A stretch of 64,000 bases of DNA, taken from positions 100,001 to 164,000 of the forward strand of contig JBAMJV010010074.1 of NCBI GenBank assembly GCA_037951105.1. Reading direction: 5' to 3'. Every line of letters starts with the position of its first letter. Within the stretch, counting starts at the first letter, position 1. Position numbers and translations under genes: made by a program. The stretch is from Echinarachnius parma (taxonomy: Eukaryota > Echinodermata > Echinoidea > Clypeasteroida > Echinarachniidae). The notes under the pieces are model-generated. The model was not told where the DNA came from. It worked only from the letters and a program-made list of their open reading frames with translations, and searched no databases. This document shows positions 50,388-62,079 of the stretch, in pieces.

Positions 50388-50418
<31 letters not shown>

Positions 50419-51032
50419 TTTATTTTTAAAATTTTTATTTGACTTGACTTGACTTCTGCCGTTCACACCATCGCCTGGATGTGTGATGGCTTCTGTTTCA
50501 CAATGGCTTGCCACATCTTCCTGTCTTCGGTCAATCTTTTGGCTTGATTTTTTTAAAAATCCGATATAAATATTCTGTCCGTTTTTTCAATTAGAATCGG
50601 CAGTACAGTGTGATGTTAGTGTACAAACTGCTGTCAAGATGAAATACTTCGATATCTCATCATAGATTCTTCTAAATTTGGCACTCACTATACCACTTGT
50701 ATATTAATCCTCTTACCTTTGGTTTATTATTTGTTTTGTTTATTTGTTATTTATGTAAAATACCTTAACTTTTAACTTTAGCAATAGATAAGCAGGGTTC
50801 AATGTGCCATTTTCTGATCGAATCTATCGAATGGGGATTACAAAATTAAACGGGGGGAAAAAAAAAAAAAAAAAAAAAAAAATATATATATTGATTTATT
50901 TTATTTTTTAAATTTATTTATTTTTAAATCTTTTTAAATATTTTTTTCGGATATTCGTATCCGAAAATTTGTATTCGGTATCCAACCTTCACGGTCGGAT
51001 ATCGAATAGCCATTCGTTTGGACTCAGCACTA
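50299..51032. mobile_element. hAT-like non-autonomous DNA transposon
   Basis: Inverted ends TAGGGCTGAGTC / GACTCAGCACTA, flanked by 8-bp near-identical duplications (GTAAAAAC at 50291-50298, ATAAAAAC at 51033-51040). Subterminal GGTCGGATATCGAATA words occur near both ends in the same direction. No transposase. Eight-bp target duplications and TAGGGCTG-type ends are hAT hallmarks. Confidence 0.85.
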
Positions 51033-51040
51033 ATAAAAAC

Positions 51041-52115
51041 AATAAGATTCCAGCTGCATTGACATCAAAGGTTATCTTCTTAATCATAATAATTTTGAAT
51101 TTTTGAATGGCACTGTAGGAACACCATTTTGATGTTGCCTAAATTCCAAGAACGTTCAAGTGTACATGTATCTGTACACGAGTACAATTCATAGTGTACA
51201 GTTTCCATGTTTTTCCATATCATCTCAGTCCACCTAAAATACCAGGAAACTTTTCTTTTGACTTTGTGGAAGCATCAATGGGGAGAAAAATGTCTATGAC
51301 CTATTTGATTTATTATTCAGACTTCTATTTCACACTTGACCTATTTCAAAATACAAGGAAATAGTCGCAATTTTAAAATGATAAAAGGCTCATGATCGAT
51401 GTGTATATTTTTGTGTTTCCCACTTCATATCGTTAATTTGACCCACAAATGCATGTTTTGCAAAGTCTAAACTTGAAATCCAACTGGTATTCTATATGAA
51501 ATGCCAATCATAGTAGAGTACACATGTCCCATTCTTGAGTAAATACCAGGTGTAATTTGAAAGATTTGATTTCAGATTTGTTGTAATATATATATGATAA
51601 TTTTCTTTGGAAAAAGAAAAGTGCAGCGTTGCAATAGGAACAAGAAGAAAAAGAAATGTGTAAACAAAGCTTAGTGAGAACTTGACCATATTTTTGTCAA
51701 TAGGTTTACTCAAACCAACAAGGACTTTCTGAGTAATTGGTCCATGAAATTGACCATTGGTTCCCACTTAGCCGGTTAGCCCAAAGGTTATTTACTAGTC
51801 CTGGGCAAGCTTATTTCAAAGAAGGGCAAGGAAATAGCAAATCATCAACAAATATTTACCATACTTCAACAGAATTAGAAATATAGCCTCTGAAGCAAGA
51901 AGTATTTTAGGTACAGTACATAGCAGGTTGCATACAAAATGAGAGATTTAGCCTTTGAAGTAAGGTGTATTTTAGGTAAGTACTACAGTACATAGCATGT
52001 TGCAACACAGATGCTCACTCTAGCATGAGGCATTATTAGTCAATTTCAATGTAAACTGTCACATCATATCATTGTCAAAGATGTTCTTGCCAGAAGAAGG
52101 CAAGGTATCAGTGAA
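51041..52115. other. Non-coding, nothing recognised
   Basis: AT-rich; a short duplicated stretch GAAGTAAGGTGTATTTTAGGT / GCAAGAAGTATTTTAGGTAC near 51895-51980. No gene. Confidence 0.6.
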
Positions 52116-52119
52116 CAAA

Positions 52120-52430
52120 ATATACCGAGGCTCTGGGCTATTTTGCCCCCAGATTGCAAAAAAGAGCCCTCGAAAATCAGAAAAGATCTCTCGAAAATGT
52201 GCATATAAATAACCGTTATTATTATTATTTTCATTATTATAGAGTTCAATGTAAAACAAATTTTAGAGTGCTATTTTCATGCAAGCAAGCTTGATAAGTA
52301 GCCCCGGAAAAATAAAATTAAACCAGTCAGCCCCCCCCCCCCCCCACATGTGGGGGGGGGTGGGGGGGGGAGGGGACCCTTCTTATTATGATTGGTATAA
52401 AGGTAGTTTTCAAGCTTGCCTGCATGAAAT
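52120..52430 (+). repeat. Dispersed repeat with AGCCCTCGAAAA units and G/C runs
   Basis: GAGCCCTCGAAAATCAGAAAAG, GAGTTCAATGTAAAACAAATT, CATGCAAGCAAGCTTGATAA and GTAGCCCCGGAAAAAT relate to 20110-20370 and 47500-47600. Confidence 0.65.
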
Positions 52431-52539
52431 AGCACTTGTATGTTTGTGTTGAACGCGATCATTTATATAAATATAAGAGTGTACAATGGCTTGTGTAGGA
52501 TTTTTAAAATCATAACTTTGGGGGATAAATTGCCCTAAG

Positions 52540-52596
52540 CTCTAGTGTGTGTGTGTGTGTGTGTGGTGGGAGTGTGGGGGGGGGGGGGGGGGGGGC
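52540..52596. repeat. (GT)n and poly(G)
   Basis: About 11 GT units then a G-run of about 19. Confidence 0.9.
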
Positions 52597-52659
52597 AATA
52601 ATTCTTGAGCCATCTGGCTAAGGAGAAATTCATGCTGTGAGAACAAGATGCCTTTACAC

Positions 52660-52739
52660 TTAACCCATTCCCTACTAGATTTTGCAATTCCCATACAGTT
52701 AATACAGGGCCCACAGGTGCCTGTAAACAAGTGGTTACC
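52660..52739 (-). mobile_element. 80-bp TTAACCC element, one end degraded
   Basis: TTAACCCATTCCCTACTAGA, then the reverse complement of the family centre; far end reads GTGGTTACC instead of GGGTTAA. Confidence 0.75.
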
Positions 52740-53442
52740 TTTCATTCAAGGAACTAAAGAATACAACGTACTTTGGCACTTATTCCATAGATGATGACTT
52801 GTAAATAGGTCTGCCGAAAAAAAACTCCATGAAAATAAACACAGTAGTGATTTTAGACTAATTTTCTGATGCCAACTCTCACTTAGCAGCCAGTTTACCC
52901 ACATTTAGGTTCCAGAATCGGCAGCGTGATTGACATGTGATTGACAATTCATTGGCTTACGTCATCTACAGAATTTAGTTCATTAGTCCTTTCTTTAGAT
53001 GACGTCACATTTTGGCGATTTAAAAGGGGCATTCCCAGGACAATTAGATATTTACTAATTACCCCAAAATTGATTGATTTCATGGGAAATGACTGCCAAA
53101 TTCTTTTTATTGAGGAAAAATTACGTATAGAGAGCCTAATTGTGAAAATTAGGCCATCTAGACGCTGTAGTTCCTTCAGTGAATTGGGCCAATATACGGT
53201 ACTAAATGCTTTCAGCTACCTTTCCAAATCTGCAATTTAGATTTAACTCAAGTTCTTTAAAATTGTTTTGTATTTTAAAGTAATATAAAGTAATATAATT
53301 AAAGTGAAATATCAAGTAGAAACAAAAGTAAGGGCAAATCTTTCCAAGAAGGTTCGGCGTCTAGTGTAGAGTTCACCGAGACAGCATTTCACAGAGATAT
53401 TTATACACGTAATGTTTTGTGGAAACGAGACGGTTTATTCAC

Positions 53443-53522
53443 TTAACCTGTTCCCTACTAGACTTTGCAACCCCCATAGGGTTTATACACGACCCACCAG
53501 GTTTCCAAAGTTATTGGGTTAA
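53443..53522 (-). mobile_element. 80-bp TTAACCC element, intact
   Basis: Exactly 80 bp, TTAACCTGTTCCCTACTAGA to GTTATTGGGTTAA. Confidence 0.85.
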
Positions 53523-53662
53523 CGTAGCGCACCCTTAGAATACCATTCAGACGTTGACCTGGTTTTGATAGTTAACCAAATGAAAATAATTATTTTATTT
53601 GTTTTGGTTAACTTCTGTATTGTCCATATTCCCCCGCCAAAGTATTTTCAGGACTGGTACAT

Positions 53663-54012
53663 TTAAAGGGATAGTCTAGTAACATTCTCCAAATCCACAT
53701 ATCTTACTTAGAACTCTAGTGGTTCTCTCATATCCCTTGTATTCATATTACCAATAGAACCATGGAACAGGTTTTTTGTTTTTGGAATTTGCCTTCCATT
53801 AAAAAGATATTCACGATAGAAGTGTTCGGATTTTCAATTATCCACTGGAAAGTTATAAGTAATTATGAACAAAGTCAGTACAATGAGTTAGCGACTATAT
53901 CACTTGAAATTTTCACGCATTACTTAGTGGACATATCAGATCACAAAAATGCATATTTTCATCGACCACTCATCACTTTTTGCACATGCCAACAAAGTTA
54001 CTAGTTCCCTTT
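53663..54012 (-). mobile_element. TTAA family A element, diverged
   Basis: TTAAAGGGATAGTCTAGTAAC at the left has a few extra bases; right end GTTACTAGTTCCCTTTGA has lost TTAA. Confidence 0.85.
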
Positions 54013-54652
54013 GAGATATTTTTGGGAACATAGCAGAGCTCTACCTGCTAGCCAATATAATATTAATTTGTTCTCATTAGCCCCATGTTGCGTGACAAAT
54101 CACTCTGGCACATATGTCACATTGTACTACATGGGATAGTCAAGGTCAACTTGGACAATGTAGGGAGGGGGGGGGGGGTGTGGATGTGGGTGGGGGTGGC
54201 GTGGATGTGGGTGGGGGCTGCTTGCAAATACATGTAGGTGTATGAGGGGAAGCAATACAACTTTACCCCTACAGATATATTAGTGTGTCGCAAGCTAGCG
54301 GCCAGCTCTCGGCTAGCTAGCGACAAACTTAATAGGCGATATCTGCTAAAATTAAGCTTCCTGAATATTCCCGCATGCTAACTAACATGCTTAAAAACTG
54401 CTGCACGCTCACAATTTCAGCATTTATTGGTTCACAATTGTATGTCAAGTGTGACTGTTCTAACCGTTTGTTTTATGATCTTATTCTTATGGGTTAATGC
54501 TCTTTAAACTGATCAAGACTATTGTAAGAGTCTGAGTTTGGTATATCACCTCAGCTTAATATTTTTTCGGCTGAAATCCTTGAGGTCCTTTTTATTGAAT
54601 TGTAAGTTATGTAACTCTAAAATTAAGTTTTACCTCTTGTAAAAATGTGATA
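54013..54652. other. Non-coding; G-run and GGGTGG repeats
   Basis: 54160-54220 has GTGGATGTGGGTGGGGG units; the rest is unassigned. Confidence 0.6.
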
Positions 54653-54875
54653 TGATGACACACGCGGTACCCCGGGGTACCGTTGTACCCCGGGGTACCG
54701 CGTTGTGTAGCGCCATCTTGTGTCCACTCGAAGCACAACCGTATTGCGTTGTGTATGCAGTGCAGCGCGCGATTGTATGCACGCTATACCCTGGTACAGC
54801 CCTAAAAAATAAATAAATAATTAAACAAAATGGCGGATATTCGTTTGGTACCCCAGGGTACCATTTATGTCATCA
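54653..54875. mobile_element. 223-bp MITE with KpnI-site palindromes, copy 2
   Basis: Same length and nearly identical to 18638-18860; ends TGATGACA / TGTCATCA, flanked on both sides by TA. The few differences (for example GCGCGATTG against GCACGATTG) mark it as a separate young insertion. Confidence 0.88.
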
Positions 54876-56273
54876 TATGTGAAGTGTTCTCTTCCATTTT
54901 CTGCAGTTGTGAGAATTCTAAGCAGGTCAAAATGAAATAGATATGCTTTATGGTAAACAAGTTATGGGTCAGATTAGTTTTTAAGAAGTACAGTAAAAGT
55001 AACTCTTGATAGGCAATCACAGAAAGCGCAACAACTTTGGCCTTGAGTTAACTGTGTGCTTATGTATTCTTGACTCACAAAATGTGGATATTTCTGGCAT
55101 CTTGAACACCTTCCATTCCGGTAATCGAAACTCGATTTCGGATTGAAGGATATATCTTTCAAATATCTTGTAAATATTAAGTCAGGTGATTATTAGATTT
55201 TAACATTTGTATAAAAAGACCTTGAATAAGTTTAGGTATTGGATAACGAACTTTGTATTATATGTATAATAAAAGATTGAAAGTATCATTCTGATCAAGT
55301 TTTGATAGCTGTATAAAACATTCATTATATGGAATGTAAGTTTAAGGTGGTTATTAGATTTACAGCTACCCAGGGGAAAAATCATGAAATTTGGACCCCA
55401 TGCTGTCTTTTGTTTGTCAACATTTTTTTTTCTTGCCAAAATCTTTGATAACGAATTGATAAAGAATGTGGAGTCCACATAGTGAGTTGAACTTCAAATA
55501 AGCCTGCGGCAAATGTTGGAATTTTGGAAGATAACGAAGGGAAATTCACAATCAAATTTCATTTAAACAACGTTGTAAACTACATCATAAAGCTACAATC
55601 ATATCTACAGGAGTTTATGTTTGAGCACAGCATTTAACAGTGATTGGGATTCGTAAATCAGATGCGCATTCCTAAATCAGATACATATACATAGTGCCAT
55701 CTTGGGAGCGCCTTGTGCACAGTGCACAATACGCACTGGCTAGTTAAAAATGGCGCTCTGCAGTGTAGCATCAGTGTAAGCTGCAGATTGAACATGGCAC
55801 CCTCGTGAATTAAACCTTACATAAAGCGCCCTCAAACTAGACATTGCAGTCCCTTTAATTAAAGCTATTCACTTTTGAGTCGGTGCTTGGGCCTCATGGC
55901 CATGACACCCCTTTTCCCCATTGCGCATGGCCACCAACCTCCCGTCCAGGAAATCTCATTTGTATTAGCAGCAGGAGATGCCAGCCAACCTACTATCCAT
56001 GGAATGACGGCGAGTGCAGCAATAGTGCCAGTCCACGGTTGGTGGTTCCATAGGATTGATTCAGTAGCTACTGTAGTTGCAAATTAGAAACGAGTATGAT
56101 GCCCTTTTCATACTGTATTTGCAGTCAGACAGTTTCAAAATTGTCAATGGGAGGGTTGAAAGCTGTAATTAATATTACAAATTGAATATTACAATAGGAA
56201 TGATCTCCTTTACTTTAATATTACTCTTTAATACAGCGGATCAAGTCCCTACTTGCAAACTAGATGTGAATAG
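54876..56273. other. Non-coding, nothing recognised
   Basis: AT-rich, then a mixed stretch at 55640-56090 without a supported exon. Confidence 0.55.
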
Positions 56274-57157
56274 AACCCCTTTTTAATTGAGGAAAATAGT
56301 CGCGGTAACGTCCGGACGTTGTCAGGAAGACATTCTACCGCGTTTGTATTAAAAAGGTCCAATCGCGGTAACGTCCTGACAACAGCGCGGTAGGATTCAA
56401 CCTAGTCGGGCTAGGGTAATAGCGAGGTAACGTCAGGATGTTTGCAGGATGTTAAGCTGATAAACATTGTATTAAAAAGCGCGCAGAACGTTACCCGGGT
56501 AGATGACGTCATGGCCGTAAAAAATGTAAACATTGCAGCGATCGCGTTTTGGATCGGGAACATGTGGTACTCTTGTAAACAAGGTTGCCAATTTAAACTG
56601 CTGTAAGTTCACACACAAACACTATTCCACATACTCCTAATTTTAGACTTAAATTTGCCCAAATAATACAAGTTATAATACTATGAATATAACAATTGGA
56701 AGTTTAACAAATCTAAAATTTGATAAGTACAACAGCTCACTCCAGGGTACATAGATCTACGTGTGCGCATTATTCATCGCTGATCATAAAATTATCTTCA
56801 GCTCATGCAATATCCCAACACGTGTATCAGCGAGATTTAACTAGAATTATTTGTTCCTGAATTCTACTCTACCGTGCGCTCCCGATCCGATTGCCTGTTG
56901 TATACCCGATATGAATTGACCGTCAAAATTTCCCGCGCTAACGTATACCAGCGCGCGCCGATTAGCAGCCGGTCGCACGATGAGAGAGGTGCGGTTGCTA
57001 TAGTAACCTACCCGGGTGACTCGGAGAAAAACTTTTGATTAAAAACCTGCACAACCTCTCGCTGCGTGTTTTACGACCTGACCTCCTACTGTTTTTATCG
57101 AAATCTCACTCGGGTAAAAGCGAGGTAGAAAACACGTTCTCCAATTAAAAAGGGGTT
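56274..57157. mobile_element. 884-bp DNA element with AACCCCTTTTTAATTG ends
   Basis: AACCCCTTTTTAATTG at the left and CAATTAAAAAGGGGTT at the right are 16-bp perfect inverted ends. Subterminal repeats of GCGGTAACGTCC(G/T)GAC at about 56302, 56364 and (diverged) 56422. The interior is CpG-rich against AT-rich flanks (GCAGCGATCGCG, CAGCGCGCGCCGATTAG). No transposase frame. Confidence 0.85.
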
Positions 57158-58490
57158 TAAGTTTAATACAATTTCAACTAAGTTGACCTCCTGTCTTTAT
57201 ATTAGAAGGCAGCGATCTGTAGCTCTGATACCTGATACAGTAGCTGCACCGCTGCTACAAATTATTGATTGGCTTTTGACCACGGGTGACCAGATGATTG
57301 TCTCAGTAGCAACCTCAAGCTACGATTTATTTAGCGTAGTTGTTGTTGTCAGTATCAATTACTTGAAGATTTTATAAATAGGATGAGCCCTTTTAATGAA
57401 CCAAAGTTTGACATCACAGATATTAATTTCCATGGGTAATGGTTGTAAACAATGTCAGGCAATCCAGAAATGTCTGACCTAACGGTTGTTAAGAAGGCAA
57501 TCACCCAGCTTCAACCCAGTAACAAAAGCATAGTATATAACAAAGCATGTGAAGTCATCAATTTGGTACTCTATTAGTCTATTCACTGACTATATTTTCT
57601 TATAGTTTAGATGTTTGGTCATCTTAAAAATTGTTGATTGTCTTTTGACAAACAGGGCTTTGAAGTAATGAAATCATACTCTTTTGTGATATCGTAGCAA
57701 TTATGGTTCTAAACAACGCATGATTTTGTTTAGCCTTTTGATAGTTGGTTGGAGCAAATTAAAGATCACAACATTGTTGCTTGCCTGACATTGTTTAGAA
57801 TCATTGCTCATGGCAATGAAAAGTCGTAACATCAAACTCTGGTACTTTATTGCTTCAATAGCAGGCTTCAAATTAATTTGGATCTTTGCTGTTGTTTGTA
57901 TTGATTGAAATATTGTGACTAAATGGTATAAATTAGCTAATCCCTTATACATTTGTATACAATGCAGATTAGTTATTTAAAGAACCTGACATGGTGTCAC
58001 TCAGATCGCCCTAAAACAAAAACTACACAACCAAAATTACTGTTCTTGGTATCGTTTTTCATTGGAAAAGACACCCTATCCGATGGACATAATAATTTTG
58101 TTACTATATTTTGGGAAGTGACCCGTTCCTTTTTTTGGGGCGACCCTGTATAGGAATAAAAAAATTCAAAAGGTAGTGAGTTATACAATGCAGATTACAT
58201 GTAGTTATTTAAAGTGTTAATCTGTACTGCATTGGTAAGAAAGATATATCCAAAGTAATCAAGTGAATCATGAATCAGAACTGAATCAACACTTCATTTT
58301 CGACAATTTTCAAAACCACTCCTGACTAATTGCTCAATGTGATGAAACTTTGAAAAATGTTGGATTAAAGAACTTTCTAGAAATGTATTGAAAGTGGTGA
58401 AAGTGGTGAAAGTTCGGAAGCTATCAGTCTGGGGCACTTACCAGTATTATTTTGAGGAAATCAAATTAGGAAGGGTAGGTTGTTAAATGT
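57158..58490. other. Non-coding; imperfect inverted repeat and short direct repeat
   Basis: 57398-57465 and 57776-57850 are imperfect reverse complements (AAACAATGTCAGGCAA / TTGCCTGACATTGTTT). TATACAATGCAGATTA is repeated at 57957 and 58182. No gene. Confidence 0.5.
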
Positions 58491-58494
58491 ACCG

Positions 58495-59290
58495 CTGGTT
58501 AGTAATACCCCCTTGCCTTTTAATCTTGGTAATTCGGCAAAGTTTGACACCCTAGGAAATTGGCAGGTACTTAAATTTGTATTTCTTGTATTCCAGTGTA
58601 TTCCCTTATAATATTTTCCAAACTGTCTGGAAATCTTTTTTCTCTTGTTAAATATTACTGGTAATTATACTCCCTACTTTTTAATCTCAGTAATTCGGCA
58701 AAGTCTGACACCCTAGGAAATTGGCAGGTACTTAAATTTGTATTTCTTGTATTCCAGTGTAGTCCCTTATAATATTTTCCACACTGTCTGGAAATCTTAC
58801 TTCTCTTGTTAAATATTACTGGTAATTATACTCCCTACCTTTTAATTGTAATAATTCGGCAAAGTTTGACACCCTAGGAAATTGGCAGGTATGTAAATTG
58901 TACTTCTTGTTCCTGTACAATATAACCCAAACTGTATGAGAATCTTGTTTCTCTTAATAGTGAAAGTAAGATATGGACCACTGGTGTACTCCGTACCTTT
59001 TTAAATGTTTGTAGTTCTTTATGTTATGAAACCAAAGGAAATTGGCAGGCAATTTGATTGTAATTTCTGGTTCCTTTGACAATATCACCCAAACTCTAGA
59101 AATCTTGTTTTTCTTAGTGAAAGTCAGATATGTAGCAGTGGTATTAACCCCCCCCCTATCTTTTTAAGTTCTTAATTTCTTTATAGTTTGAAACCAAGGA
59201 AACTTGGCAGGCACTTTAATGTTATTTCTTGTTCCCTTACAATATCACCAAAACTGTCTGAAAAACTTGTTTCTCATTTATAGTAAAAGT
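58495..59290. repeat. About 165-bp tandem repeat, at least 5 units
   Basis: Units carry TAATTCGGCAAAGT.TGACAC, CCTAGGAAATTGGCAGGTAC, TTTCTTGTATTCCAGTGTA and TTAAATATTACTGGTAATTA. The first two or three units are nearly identical; later ones (GAAACCAAAGGAAATTGGCA, GAAACCAAGGAAACTTGGCA) diverge step by step. Confidence 0.9.
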
Positions 59291-60095
59291 CAGACATTAA
59301 TAATTAAGAGTTCAGAAAATGTTTTTTTTTTTTTATCATTATGGATTATAGTTTTGTTTTGACTCAAGATTGAAACAAATTTAAAGGACCTGCTGTTTTC
59401 TTTAAAGGTCCGGAAGTTGAGCAAGAACTAATCATGAAAAAAATGGGATGTAATATTAACCCATTCAAGACTGGTCCTAAAAGATATTGAGGTCGGGGGT
59501 AAATTGTAAATGAGCCCCAATGTAGCACAATTGCACTTACTGTAATTGTGCATATATATGATACTTGTAGTAGTCAGGCTTGAAAAAAAAAAAAAAGCCC
59601 TCCGAAACTAAATTTAAATGTTGCAATTTTCCCCTCCTTCTGTTTTTTACCCGCTGAAGATTTATGTGCATGCTACAAATATATCCTTATATGCTTGCTC
59701 TACATGTGTTTCTGAATGTCAAGATATGGACTTTGCCTGATCTGAGACTTCAGTTCAGTAGGTACATTTGTAAGTGTAACACTTTCTTATAGCAGGTGGA
59801 AATACTTAATCCTGCACGCACTTTTGATTAGCATCAATTTACGATTCCCCTCCGAAGAGGGTGTTAGATATTGGCTATTTTTGGCTTCTACCCAAAATAG
59901 CACAGATTTGGGAGTGGCCTCAAACAGGTCACTGACTTTTAGTAGTATTAAGAAAAGTTTTTATTCGTTTGTGCAATTTCCTCAACTTTTGAGTCCCTGA
60001 TGCGAGGTTGGAAAAGTAGCCCCTGAAAAGGAGCCCCCGAAATATTAATTTTTTCGCTGGTCCCTATGTGATGTTGAAATCCCCATAGACTTTGT

Positions 60096-60188
60096 AGATT
60101 GTTAATACGAATGCAACAAGGTATGAGAGTCCCGCTAGATTTCCAAGTAAGTTTTGAGGATTTGGACAATGTTACTAGATCCCTTTAA
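60096..60188 (+). mobile_element. TTAA family A, right-end fragment
   Basis: GTTAATACGAATGCAACAAG, GTATGAGAGTCCCGCTAG and GTTACTAGATCCCTTTAA. A CCCCATAGACTTTGTA piece of the 80-bp family precedes it. Confidence 0.8.
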
Positions 60189-60687
60189 TACCCTTCTCAC
60201 TGTCACCCGATGATTTCAACTAGCCATTGGTTAACAAGCCGTTGTTAATTTTGTTGGCCCTGTCCGCTCTAATTATTTTCAGAATTTTAGCCAGAGGGGA
60301 AGGAGTCCAAACCCATCCCTTCCGATTCCATGACAGATTCTTGTCTTTTCACAGCCTTTTAATTGCCAATTAATCTTGTTGACAGAAAGATTGAGAGAAG
60401 TTTGTTAACAAGCATTCTTAGGTCTTCCATATTTACTTGATCTGCATACCATGATAGACAAGTCTACACACGAACCTATCCAGGAATGTTAAGACTTAAA
60501 ACAAGTGTCATTAATAAATTATACCATTAATCTAGTAGAAAGTTTAAATTAAGGAGAATACAAACAAATAATAATCAGAAGACTGTTTATACTGTAGGTG
60601 CGACTGTTTGCTTGCTAGAATCATGTCCACAGATGAACTTTCACATATTGGCCAGGGATGCAAGTACAATGCTTCAGTAGTTATCTA

Positions 60688-60860
60688 CAAATGGCAAATG
60701 ACAGCTAGTACGAGTGAGTTCAGTGGCGCAGCATTGTCTGAATAATAATAATCTTTTTGTTGTTGTTGTTGTTACAAATGTCAAATGGCAGCTAGTACGA
60801 TTTCAGTGGCACAGCATTGTCGGAATAATAATAAGTTTTTGTTGTTGTTGTTTTTGTTTT
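60688..60860. repeat. About 87-bp tandem duplication
   Basis: CAAATGGCAAATGACAGCTA, GTACGA, TTCAGTGGC.CAGCATTGTC, GAATAATAATAA and (GTT)n occur twice. Confidence 0.85.
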
Positions 60861-60962
60861 TTTGGGGGCACACCTCAATATATTTCTTCATATTTCAGAT
60901 TTTACTCTTATTTTGTTTTATTATTTTTGTCAGATTATTATGGGGCACTTGCCCCCTCTGCG

Positions 60963-60986
60963 GCCCCCCCCCCCCCCCCCCCCCCC
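60963..60986. repeat. Poly(C) run of about 24
   Basis: Homopolymer; open frames through it are not genes. Confidence 0.95.
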
Positions 60987-60989
60987 GGC

Positions 60990-61625
60990 GCTACCCCACT
61001 GTACAAGTTAAACTGCTGATGTTAAACAAAATTGTTTGCTTCTGCTCCAGTTGACATTAGGCATCACATCACACAGATATAATGTGCTAGCAATCTTTTG
61101 TTCACTGTCTGAACTTCAAATCTGTGATTCCTAAAATTTTCTAGAATAACTTTACTAGGTGGTGGCATTTTCTGAAGATTGAAATGTCCTGAATTTACTT
61201 TCTTTAAAGTGGCAGCTAATGTTCCGCAATGACATCCTCCCATATTAGATGTTGTCTGCCGCCCTCAATTGACCGTGGAGGCTGTTTCCTGCTTTTAGCG
61301 GACGGATCCCCGATTGATCGTGTCATATATCTGCCGATCTCTTCCCCTGGGCTGATCGAGATCTTTCTCTACTGGGATTATCTTCAAGTGTTGTACATAT
61401 ACATGTGTAGTTCAACCCGCGTTATCTGAAAAAAAAGTCAAGTTTTCGGTATTCTCTGGACTTGAACTTTTTCTGCAATGTATTGTTTTTTTTTCAATCT
61501 GAAACGTCAGTATTAAACAAGATACCCTTTTTAATGTTTGTGTTAGTCAGAAGCTAAATAAAATATTTCAAACATATAGAGAAACTGGCCAGAAATAATC
61601 TAAATGAAAAGTAGCAAAGAAAAAT
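60990..61625. other. Non-coding, nothing recognised
   Basis: No exon or element that I can support. Confidence 0.55.
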
Positions 61626-61698
61626 TGTGTTTCTTTGTGATTCAAACGCAAGACCTCCCGATTGCTAGACGGGTGCTCTACCGATCTAGCTATAGAAA
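61626..61698 (-). pseudogene. tRNA-like sequence (tRNA pseudogene or SINE head)
   Basis: On the minus strand TAGCTAGATCGGTAGAGC is a good D-arm/A-box, CCCGTCTAGCAATCGGG gives an anticodon-like stem-loop, and GCGTTTGAATC is a B-box with a T for C. The acceptor stem pairs poorly, so it is not a working tRNA. Confidence 0.65.
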
Positions 61699-62079
61699 GC
61701 TCTAGTGCAGTGTTCGTCCCTGAATCCCCTTACTTAGCTATATAATCTTTAGACACATAAGAAATCAACTTCTAAAGGGATATAGATATGTTACACCTAT
61801 AAAATACATTTCTGTGTGTGTGTGTCATTTACACAAATGTTCTGCATTTTGATATTTTTTTTCTAGAAGGCATTTATGGATAACTAATTAAAAGATTGTG
61901 ACTTAATGCACCTTTAGGATTAATGACAGACTTTTAACCCTATTTTTATCACAGGAGTAGCTTGGCGATAAGCAAAAGAGCTTGGCATTCAGCAAAAATT
62001 GTCTGTAATAACTTTTCAAACATGTTTGGTTTGATGACTAATTTGTGTATGGGATTCATTTTACAGTCATAAAACTAGT
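61699..62079. other. Non-coding, nothing recognised
   Basis: AT-rich; short (TG)n at 61813-61825. Confidence 0.6.

Noticed and set aside
55875..56087. 70-codon frame with fairly coding-like composition
   Set aside because: No family resemblance and no splice sites that would connect it to anything.
61626..61698. Functional tRNA gene
   Set aside because: Acceptor stem is poorly paired and the B-box is altered.
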